A stretch of DNA of 46,946 nucleotides from assembly GCA_938015925.1 (NCBI GenBank), contig CALLVY010000005.1, positions 1 through 46,946 of the forward strand, written 5' to 3'. The notes under the pieces were generated by a model. That model did no database searches. It was not told the origin of the DNA and saw only the letters and a list, made by a program, of their open reading frames with translations. The position numbers and the translations under genes were made by a program. Shown here one piece after another: positions 12,501 through 24,500 of this stretch (positions are counted from its first letter, which is position 1; each line of letters begins with the position of its first letter). The DNA is from an uncultured Saprospiraceae bacterium. Its GTDB lineage: Bacteria; Bacteroidota; Bacteroidia; Chitinophagales; Saprospiraceae.

Positions 12501-15500
12501 GTCAAGCTTTATTACTGTTCCTTTTAGAAGTGGCGCGTCATTAAAGTCAAAAGCCTCTTTATTTTTACGGATCAAGAATTGATCTACGGCTTCTTTTTTG
12601 TTCGTTTTATGGGAAAAGTCTTTATATCCAAGCTTAAAATCTATTGCTTTATTTGGAGTAATAAATTGCTTAACAAGACCTTCTTCGTTCCTCTTAAAAG
12701 AAGTGCGCAAAATCTCATGGCGTTCTATGAGTTGCTTGAAACTTGCTTCCAACAACACTTTATCTATTTTACCTTTTAAGCTCAATGCTGAAGAAACATT
12801 GTATGCCAATTCTCCCCCTTCCAATTGACTTAATACCCAGAGTCTATGTTGCGAAGGTGTCACCGCATAACTTTCTGATGGCGCAGCTTTTGGGATGACA
12901 TCAAAACTATCTGTTTTTAAGTAACTGCTTAGTCCTGAGATACTAGGCTCACTAAAGAAGTTGTTATAGGAAATTTTCTTTTGAAGTGTTTTTTGAATTT
13001 TATTGATCACCTTACTGACCAATAAACTATTTCCTCCTAGTTCAAAGAAGTTGTCGGTAATTCCAATTTTTTCTATTCCCAATACTTCTTCCCATATTGA
13101 AACAAGGATTTTTTCTTCACTTGTTTGAGGAGCAATATATGCTTGTTTGATCAGGTCTTTGTCTTCAATATCTGGCAAAGCTTTTCGATCTAACTTTCCG
13201 TTAGGGGTTAAAGGTAGAGAGTCCAACTCCACAAAGTAGGCAGGAATCATATACGCTGGTAAGCTCGCTTTTAAACGCTTTCTTAGCTTTGCTTTATCTA
13301 AGGTTTTACCAGCAACTAGATAAGTCACGATTACTTTGTTATCGTTTAAGGTTTTTACAATGGACACCGCTTGTTTGATGCCAAGTTGGATTAAAGCATA
13401 ATCAATTTCACCGAGTTCAATACGATATCCTCTAATTTTTATCTGGCTATCTTTTCTTCCAATAAATTCAATATTGCCATCAGGTAACCATTTGGCCAAA
13501 TCCCCTGTTGCATAGATACACGATCCTTCCTTGTATGGATTTGGAATGAATTTTTCTTTTGTTAATTCCGGATTATTTAAATATCCTTTTGCGACGCCAT
13601 CTCCAGCTATATATAATTTTCCAGCTACCCCTTCAGGAACCAATTTCAATTTATCGTTTAAAATATAAACCGATGTATTAGGCAGTGGCTTGCCGATTGG
13701 AATTATTTTGTTGTAATCCAGGACCTCCTTTACCTTATAAAAGCTTGCACAAATCGTACATTCCGTTGGCCCGTATCCGTTGATTACTTTTACATTTTTG
13801 TCGAGGAACCATTTTATGGTGTTAAATTTAATGGGCTCCACCCCGATCAAAATTTGCTTTAAATGCTGCTCCTTATAGCTATCCAGATGATGGGCGATTT
13901 CCTCCAAATGCATTGGATGCAAATAACAATGATTGATATTTTGATCGGCAATAAATTTTGCATATTCAACTGGAGCATACACCACTTCCAAAGTTGGAAT
14001 AATCAAACTGCTTCCTGATAATAAGGCAGTAAATATTTCCATGACGGAAACATCAAAGACGTAATTACAAGTTAAACTACACCTGCCTTCCTGCAAGTCA
14101 TAGGCATGTACAAAATTGTTCAGGTTGGAATGCTTTATCATTACCCCTTTAGGGTTTCCTGTTGTTCCAGAAGTATAGATAACATACAGTAAATCTTCTG
14201 CACTGATTGCTATACCAAGATTGCTTTTCGCAAACTTTGATTTATTTAGTTCAAACTTTGAGAGTACTTTTTCATCAATAATTACTTTACATCCACTATC
14301 CTTTTCAATGTACTCAATTCTCTTTTCAGGATATTTAATATCAATTGGCAAATAAGCTCCACCTGATTTAATTGCTGCTAGAATGGCGACAATGATCTGT
14401 TCGCTTCGATCTAATTTTATTCCGACTAAATCATTGGTTTTTATATCGTAATTTTCTAGCAGATAGGCTGCAAGTTGATTCGCTTTTTCATTAAGTTCCG
14501 CATAAGTTAATTCTTGCCCTTCATAGGCAACCGCTAGGTTCTTCGGTGTCTTTAAAACTTGCTCCTCGAATAAATTGACAATAGATTTCGCTCTTGGATA
14601 GTTTGTTGTTGTTCCATTATAATCTACCAGGAATTTTTCTTTTTCTTCTTTTCTAAGTAAATCGATTTCCTGAATTTCTATTTCAGGTTGATCCATGACA
14701 GCGAGCAATAATTGTTCGAATTGTTTAAAAATATTTTTGATGGAACCCGCATCATAAATATCAGTATTGTACATTAGACTTAACGATAGCTGATCGGTTT
14801 CATTAAAAATTAAGGTAAGATCCAATTGGGCAGTATCGTATTCAATTTCAAATTCATTAAACGTAAGTCCAGCAAATTTTTGGTTTTTATCGCGTAGATG
14901 CTCCTGATTTTGAAGCACCATCATTACGTCGAATAATGCAGAACGGCTTTGGTCTCTTTTTAGGTTTAGTTTGCCAACCAATTCATCAAATGGATAATTT
15001 TGATGTTCGTAAGCTTCCAGTAAGATTTCCTTTTCTGTTGTTAGCAAATCTTTAAAACCCTGATTGTTCTTAATTGGAGTCCGAATGGCTAATGTATTTA
15101 CAAAAAGGCCAAGTTGGTTTTCTAGGTCCGGATGACTTCTGCCAGCAATTGGAGTACCAATAATGATATCATCCTGATCTGTAAGTCTGTTGATCAATAC
15201 ATTTACACCAGCCATTAAGGTCATAAACAAAGTGACATCGTGTTCCTTTGAGAATGCTTTTAGTCGAGTCAGAAATTGATTAGAATAACGGTGGCTGATG
15301 ATAGCACCATTGTAAGTTTTAACTCTTGGACGTGCTTTATAAGCGGGCAAATCTAGTACTGGCAAATCGCCATAGAATTGTTTCATCCAATATTCTTCGG
15401 AAACTTTTTGCTTTTCGAGTTGCAGACTATCATTGAGCCAAACCGCATAATCCTTATATTGGATATTTAGTTTTGGTAAATTTATTTGTTCGCCATGCAT

Positions 15501-18500
15501 CAAGTTATTATAGATCGTTAATAACTCTGAGGTTAATATTCCCATTGACCAACCATCACTAATGATGTGATGCATGGAAGCAAGAAAGACATATTTTTCT
15601 TTCCCCATTTTAAGCAATGCGCCTCTCAACAATGGTGCTTTGCTAAGGTCAAAAGCTTCGTTATTTTTTTCGGTGATATATTTTTTGAGCAACCCAGCTT
15701 TATCCTTCTTCTTTGAATAATCTTCTTGGGCCAATTCAAATTCCAATGTTTCAATGGGTAAAATAAATTGATAAATTTCCCCCTCTTCCTCTTGATGAAA
15801 AGAAGTCCTCAATATTTCATGTCGTTCTATTAACATTCTAATAGATGCCTCAAAGATAGCTGCATCCAGTGCACCAATTAAGTTTATGGCTGCTGGCATA
15901 TTATATGCCTTGGAACCACCTTCCATTTGGCTCAAAACCCATAACCTTTCTTGAGCTGCAGTTAATGGATAGGAAGCTGCCTTTGGAGTTGAAAGAATGG
16001 CATGATAACTATCTTCTTGAAGCGATTCACTAAGGCCTTTTATGGTAGGATTTGAGAAAAAGGCCTGATAGCTGATTCGCATTCCCAATTCTTTTTGGGT
16101 GCGATTAATCACTTGTCCAATGATCAAACTATGCCCCCCCAACTCAAAGAAATTGTCGTGCAGTCCAATGTTTTTAACCCCCAAAACCTTTTCCCAAATT
16201 TCTACCAATTTAATTTCAACTGCAGTTTCAGGAGCAATATATTCCCGTTTGTTATAGGCATTTTCATCTGGTGCAGGCAAAGCCTTTCTATTCAGTTTTC
16301 CATTTGGAGTTTTTGGAATTTCATCAAGGAATACATAAATTCTAGGAACCATATAATAGGGCAACTTTTCCTCCAATTCCTTTTGAATAACTAATCGATC
16401 TACTGGCTGACTACAGACCAGATAAGCGACCAACTCTTTAGAACTAGATTTATCATCCCGAACAATTACTACAGATTGTTCGACATCAAGCATTTTATTC
16501 ATGGCGGATTCAATTTCCCCCAATTCAAGTCTATAGCCTCTAATTTTTACTTGATGATCTTTTCTACCTAAAAATTCTATCGTACCATCTGGGAGCCATC
16601 TTCCTAAATCTCCAGATTTATAAATGCGATCTCCTTCTTGATAAGGATTGGCGATAAATTTTTCCGCAGTAAGTTCAGGACGGTTTAGATAAGCCCGAGC
16701 AACACCAATTCCACCAATACATATCTCCCCTTTCAATCCAAATGGTTGCAATCTCTCCTTTTCATTTAGAATATAGATTTTGGTATTGTGGATTGGATAA
16801 CCAATAGTAATTACATTGGCACTATAGTTTTGATCAATCCTCAAATGGGTACTATCGTTGGTACATTCAGTTGGGCCATAAGCATTATGTAATAAGGTAT
16901 TTGGTAATAATTGGATACACTCCTCTGCAGTTGCCAACGCTAATTTATCTCCTCCAGAAACAATATTCCGTAAGGATATTGTATCAATTTTTTTCTTGTT
17001 TTCTTTAAAATAACTAAGCAATTCACTTAGTAGAACGGGAGGCATATTTAATTTAGTTATTCCATTTTCTTCTATTTGATATAAAATATTACCTAGTATG
17101 TCCTCTTTAAAATTACTAGCCGCAATAATGCATTTTGCGCCAACTGTAAATGGTAATAAATATTCTTCTATAGCGCCATCAAAACTAAATGAACGATAAA
17201 AGAATACGCTATCCTTTTCATCTAAACCGTATTCCGTGATCAAATACTGAATGCGCGCAATTAAACTGATGTGATTAATCATTACGCCTTTAGGGGCTCC
17301 GGTAGAACCTGAAGTATAAATCACATAAGCTAAATCAGATGGACTTGGTTTTATATTTAATTGCTCCTTTTTGTATTTGTGCTGATTATTTTGAAAACTA
17401 GCTAGGACCTGCTCATCAATTAATGCTTTACATTGGCTATCTGCAACCATATAATCTATACGCTCTTCTGGATAAATCATATCAATGGGCAAATATGCTG
17501 CACCACTTTTCATAATTCCAAAAATACTTACAACCATCCATTGGCTTCGTGGAAGCTTGATTCCCAATAAATCATCTGCTTGTACTTTAATTTCTTCCTT
17601 TATAAAGTGTGCAAACTGATTGGCATGTTCATTCAGTTCCTTATAAGTCATTGATATCCCTTCAAAAATCAAGGCTATACTATCTGGGGTCTTTTTTACT
17701 TGATCTTCGAATAAATCAAGAACCGTTGAATTGGCTGGGAATGGATAATCAGTGTCATTAAAATTACTAAATATATCTTCTTCTGAGCTGGTAAAGAAAT
17801 CTAGTGTTTTTAGGTCAGCCTTAGGAAAACGCATTAATTGAGTCATGAGTTTTTCAAAGTGCGCCAACATATGACTCATCATTTCCCGTTCATAGATATC
17901 TGTATTGTATTCTATGTTCAAATGGAGTTGTTCGTCTTCTTTAAAAGTAAAGCTTATATCAAATTGAGCCGTATTATTTTCTAAACGATAACTACTGACT
18001 TCCAGGTCCCCCCACTCGCTCTCTGTATCTATGTTTTTTAATTGTTGTTGGTTGTTCAAAACCACCATTGCATCAAAAACAACAGAACGACTAGGATCTC
18101 TTTTCAAATTCAACTTACTCACCAATTCATCAAATGGGTAATCCTGATGTTCATAAGCCGCAAGCAATATCTCTTTCTCCGTTTTTAATAAATCTATAAA
18201 ATGCTGCTCGCTATTGATCGGTGTTCGAATGGCTAAAGTATTTAAATACAAGCCAATTTGATTTTCTAAATCAGGATGTTGTCTCCCTGCAATTGGTGTA
18301 CCAAGAATAATATCTTCTTGATTAGTATATCTACTGAACAATGCATTTATTCCTGACATTAAAGTCATAAACAAAGTCGCATTATGAGTTGCAGAAAAGG
18401 AATTCAACTCCCCCAAAAAATCTTTCGAATAGCTGTGACTAATATTGGCACCATTATACGTTTTTACCCGTGGTCTAGTCTTGAAGCTTGGTAAATCCAA

Positions 18501-21500
18501 AACAGGCAAATCTCCAGCAAATTGATTCAACCAATATTTTTCGGAGACTTTTTGTTTCTCAAGTTGTAATGTTTCATTCAACCAAACGGCGTAGTCTTTA
18601 TATTGAATATTTAGTTGTGGTAAATCTATTGCTTTTCCGTTTCTTAAGCTGTAATAAATACTCATCAACTCTGACGTCAATATTTCGATAGACCAACCAT
18701 CACTGATCAGATGATGCATCGATGCCAGAAAGACATATTCCTCTTTCTTTATCTTTAGCAATGCCCCTCTAAGCAATGGCGCATTTTCAAGCTTAAAGGC
18801 CTCCCTATTCTTTTCTTCAATATACTTATCAACTAATTCCAGTTTATTTCGCTTCTTTGAATAATCCTCTTTGAGTAAAGAGAAATTAGACCGATTGTTT
18901 GGCAAAATATATTGGCGAATTTCTCCACTTGCATCTTCCTTAAATGCGGTATTTAAAATCTCATGGCGTTCAATTAATTTCACTATAGATTTTTCAAAAA
19001 TATCAGCATCTATAGCACCTTTTATATTTACAGCCAATGGCATGTTGTAGGCAGAGGAACCACCATCTAGCTGACTCAAAACCCACAACCTTTTTTGTGC
19101 GGTGGTCAATGGATAACTTGTAGAAATGGGAGCCGGTGGAATGGCTTTATAATTCCCTTTTTTAAGATATTCGCTTAAATTTTTAATGGTAGGATTGGAG
19201 AAAAAGTCTTGAAAACTGATGTCCTTTCCTAATTCTTTTTGTACTCTATTAATGACTTGACCAATGATCAAACTATGCCCACCTAATTCAAAGAAATTAT
19301 CTGTGATGCCAATTTTTTTAATCCCTAATACATCTTTCCAGATTCCTACTAAGCTTTTTTCTTCTTTTGTTTTTGGTGCGACGTACTTGCTTTGAAGAAT
19401 ATCTTTTTCTTCAATTGCTGGTAAGGATTTCAGATCGGCCTTTCCATTTGCGGTCATTGGAATACTTTGCATTTCTACAAAGTAAGTGGGGATCATATAT
19501 TCAGGTAATATTTCAGCTAGTTTGCCTCTAAGGTGGTCTTTGTTTAATTTTTCTTCAGCAACCAAATAAGAAATAATTACTTTTTCGTCTCGGACTTCTT
19601 TAGCTACAGATACCACTTGCTGAATCCCCAAACTCAAAATGGCTTGATCTATTTCTCCTAACTCAATACGATAACCTCTTATTTTAACTTGCTGATCTCT
19701 TCGACCAAGAAACTCAATATTGCCATCAGGTAGCCATCTTGCTAAGTCCCCAGTTTTATAAATTCGCTCTCCTTCCGCAAAAGGATTTGGAACAAATTTG
19801 GCTTGGGTTATTTCAGGAGCATTTAAATATCCTCGCGCCAAACCTTCTCCTGCAATACATAGTTCACCGACCGCTCCATCTGGTTTTAATTCAAGATCAT
19901 TTCCAAGAATATAGATGGTCGTATTTAAGATTGGTTTTCCAATAGGAATTGACATCCAAGGATGCTTCTCAACTTTGTAGACCGTGGCGATGACGGTACT
20001 TTCTGTTGGTCCATAATTATTGTAAAGATTTATATTGGAATCTTTTGATAGACTTAAAGCTTCGCCTGCGGTTAACACTGTAATACCAGGTAATTCTATT
20101 CCTTGCTCAACTAAGTGCTGGCATAATAGCGTTGGTATATAGGTATGAGAAATATTTTGATCTTTTAGAAATCTTGCTAATTTTTCAACATCATACCTCA
20201 ATTCAGCATTTGAAATTGGATATAGGGCAGCCCCACAAATCAAGGGAGGGAAAGTTTCCAATACCGAGACATCGAAACCAACTCCAGCAAATAAAGTAGC
20301 TCTACTTTCTTCATTAATATGGTATAGATCGATCGACCAAAAACATAAATTCACCAAGCTACTATGTTCAACCATTACTCCTTTTGGATTCCCTGTCGAA
20401 CCGGAAGTGTAGATAACGTAAGCAAGTTTGTTGGTTTCAATTTTTCGTGGTTCAAATTTCCCCTTAACCTTAAATTCAAGTAGTGCTGAATATTTTTTCA
20501 GATCAATTGTAATATTACTATTGCAATCCTTTTCTATATATTTAATCCTAGCATCTGGATAAGAAGGATCTACTGGCACATAAGCGGCTCCCGTCTTTAA
20601 TATGGCAATCTGAGATATCACTAATTCTGCACTTCTATCTATTTTAGTGATAATTAAATCTTCTGACTTAACCTTATACTGCTCTACCAGGCATTGCGCG
20701 ATCTGGTTTGATTGTTCATCGATTTCTTTATAGGTATAAATTTTATCATCAACGACTATGGCCGTATGATCAGGTGTTTTAAGAACCTGTTCCCCAAACA
20801 ACTCAACAAAGTTCTTTTCAATTTTGAAATTTATTTTTGGTCGATGACGATCAATTAATAGTTGCTGTTCTCTTTTTGACAAATAATTGATCTCAGACAA
20901 TAAAGTTTCTGGTGCTTTAAAAACGGATATAAATAATTGTTCAAGGTGAAGCAAGAAATTTTCAATCAACTCTGCATGATAAATGTCTGTATTGTAAATT
21001 ATGCTAATTAGCAATTCGTCACTCTCTCTTACGACAAGACTAAGATCATATTGGGCGGTATTATTTAGTATTTCATACTCGCTTATTTCCAATCCTGAAA
21101 ATGCTGTTCTCGATTTATTTATGTTTAACTGTTCCTGATTTTGCAAAGCGATCATTACATCAAATAACGGAGATCTACTAGTGTCTCTTTTTAGATTTAA
21201 TTGTTTAACCAACTTATCTAAGGGATAATTTTGATGTTCGTATGATTTTAATAAAGTCGATTTTACGGTTTTCAGAAAAGCATCAAAACTTAACTTGGCT
21301 TCAGGTTTCGCTCTAATTGCCAAGGTATTTAAATACAAACCAATTTGCTGTTCTAGGTCAGGATGCGCTCTGCCAGCAATGGGTGTTCCAATGATGATAT
21401 CTTCTTGATCGGTATAGCGAAATAATAGGGTATTGATTCCCGCCAATAAGGTCATGAATAGTGTCGCATCTTGACTTTTGGAAAATGCTTTTATATCTTT

Positions 21501-24500
21501 TAAAAACTCCTTTGAGAACCGGTGATTTATTCGTGCCCCATTATATGTTTTTACTAATGGTCGAGAATTAAAGGCTGGAAATTCCAAAACAGGGATTTCA
21601 TCAGAAAACTGATCTATCCAATATTGTTCAGAAGCTTTTTGTTTGGCTTGCTGGGCATCTTCATTTAGCCATGCAGCATAATCTTTATATTGAATATTTA
21701 GTGCTGGTAAATCTATTGTTTCCTTCTTAGATAATTTATTGTAACACAGCATTAATTCTGAAGCCAATAATTCAATCGACCAACCATCACCAATGATGTG
21801 ATGCATGGAAACGAACAAAATGTATTCTTCCTTATTTAACTCTAGTAAGGCTCCCTTTATTAAAGGCGCATTTTCAAGATCAAAAGCTTCCTTATTCTTT
21901 TCGCTTATATACTGATTAACTGCTTTGTATTTATTTTGATTGGTCGAGAAGCTTTCAATGTCTAATTTGAAATTGATTTTATCAGCAGGAAGAATGGATT
22001 GCCTGGTTTCTCCTTCATTATCCACTATAAAAGAAGTTCTTAAAATTTCGTGTCGATTGATTAATTTCCTAAAAGCTTCTTCAAATAAATTTACATTGAT
22101 GTGTCCATTCATTTTCAATGCAATTGGAATATTATAAGCTTGAGAGCCACCTTCCAATTGACTAAGTACCCACATTCTATTTTGAGAATCTGTTAAAGGG
22201 TAAGTAGGAGAAATAGGAGTATTAGGAATTGACAAATAGGCTTGATCCTTTAAGACTTTGCTCAGTTCTGCGATGGTAGGATTAGCATAAAATGCTTTGT
22301 AAGAAACTTCCTTTTTAAGCGTTTTGTATATAGCGTTAATAATTTGCGAAATCATTAAACTATGTCCGCCGAGATCAAAAAAGCGATTATCAATTCCGAT
22401 TGGAGCGACACCTAATACATTTTCCCATATTTCAACAAGTGCTTTTTCTGTGGAATTACTTGGTGGAGTATATTCATTTTTTGCAATGGAATCCGATTCG
22501 ATATCAGGCAGTGCAGATTTGTCAATTTTGCCGTTTGGTGTTAATGGAATTTTATCTAGATTGATGAAGAAATTAGGAATCATATAGGAAGGCAGCTTAG
22601 CTTCCAAGAAAGTCCTAAAATCATTTGGATTAATTTTTTCTTTGTCTTTAACCACATAATAGGCTGCCAAAACATCTTTACCTAGATGCTGTTTAAGCTG
22701 AACCACCACTTGCCCAATATTCTCAGAAAATGAACTTAGCACGTTTTCAATTTCCAGAATTTCAATTCGGTATCCTCTCAGTTTAATTTGCTTATCCTTT
22801 CTTCCTAGGTAGATAAGGTTTCCATCCTGTCCCCATTTAACGAGATCACCAGTATCGTATAATTTTTCTCCAGGGACCAAATAATGTTCAATATATTTCT
22901 CTTCGCTAAGTGATTGTTTATTTAAATAACCTTTTGTAATTCCTGCACCTGACAAGTAAAGTTTCCCAACAACTCCAATTGGAACCAATTCCCTCGTCTC
23001 GTCAAGCACAAATGCTTTTGTATTGGTGATTGGTTTGCCAATTGGAATGGTCTTATAAGATTTGTCTACAGCTAATTTATAACAAGTACTATAAGTCGTA
23101 TCCTCTGATGGTCCATATAAATTTCTTACTTCAGGAACGATTTTCAATAAACTATTGGCGATGTCAACCGGGAATGGTTCTCCAGCCAAATTGACCATAT
23201 TTACATTTTCAAGGCTAGCCTCACTTTGGAGAATATTTCGCATACTGGAAGGCACTAAATTGAGGAGGATATTACGATCCTTTGTAAGTGCTGAATTAAT
23301 ACCTAGTGCAGATTCAAATATTCTAATCTTCTTCCCTATTGATAGGGTGTAAAACATCTCATAAATGGAAAGGTCGAAACAATGAGATGTTGCGGCATAC
23401 ACTACCTCAATTTTAGAGCTATCAAATTCATTCGATGCCCAATGCAACATGGCCACTGCATTTTGATGAGTGATCATCACGCCTTTAGGATTGCCTGTTG
23501 TTCCAGAGGTATAGATGATATAAGCCAGGTCATCCGAACTTATCTTAAGCTGAATGTTTTTCTTATCATATTCTTGACTAGTAGCATTAAACTGATCCAT
23601 TAAATGCTGATCAATTATAGTTTTACAATCGCTATCTTGCTCTAGATACTTCAACCTTTCCTCTGGGTAATTGGTATCCAATGGAACATAACTGGCTCCT
23701 GTTTTTAAAACGGCTAAAATAGCAATTAGTAAATTTTCGCTTCTTTCTATTTTGATACCAACAAAGTCCTTCTGCTTGGTTTTTTTAGTTTCAATAAGAA
23801 AATTGGCAAGTTGATTTGCTTTTTCATTTAAAGTCTGATAGGAAAGACTAATTCCCTCGAAGGCAACAGCAATATTCGCTGGCGTTTTTACTACTTGTTC
23901 TTCGAATGAATCTACTAAAGTTTTTTCATGTGGATAGTTTGCTTGAGTATTATTAAATTTTTCCAGGAGCAATTCTTTTTCAGACTCCGCAAGAATTGAA
24001 ATCGTGTTTATTTTTTCATTTAGATTTGTTTTAAGATCGCTAATCCACCTTTTTAGGTTTTCTAAAAAATGGATTGCAATGTCTTTTTTGACAAAATTTT
24101 CATCATATCTTAATTGTAGTGTTAATTCTGATTGCCTTGTGCTAACGGCAAGTGAAAATGGCAGATCACTACTTATCTCAGAAGGATCAACATTAAAATA
24201 AAATCCATATTGTGCATATCCTGCAAAAGGATATTTTTCACCAAATTCTTCTGTATAATTACGGTGTTTATAAATTTCCTGAATTTCCTTTTTTACATCA
24301 TTAAGGCATTCCTTTACTGTTTTTTGTTCATTGACAATGATCGTATTCAACAAGGGCTGTCTTGATTTATTCAAGCCTACAGAATAAATAAAGGGAGACG
24401 GTTCAAAGTACCGCTGCAGCAGCATATTGTAAAGAGCAATTAAAACCGTAAACTCTGCTATCTCATTATTAGAAGTCAACTGAGAATAGTAGTTGACTTC

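Noticed and set aside
863-24201. Many ORFs of 60-170 codons on the plus strand inside the NRPS region
   Set aside because: They are antisense shadows: the minus-strand frames are continuous and carry every conserved NRPS motif, while the plus-strand translations show no recognisable domain.
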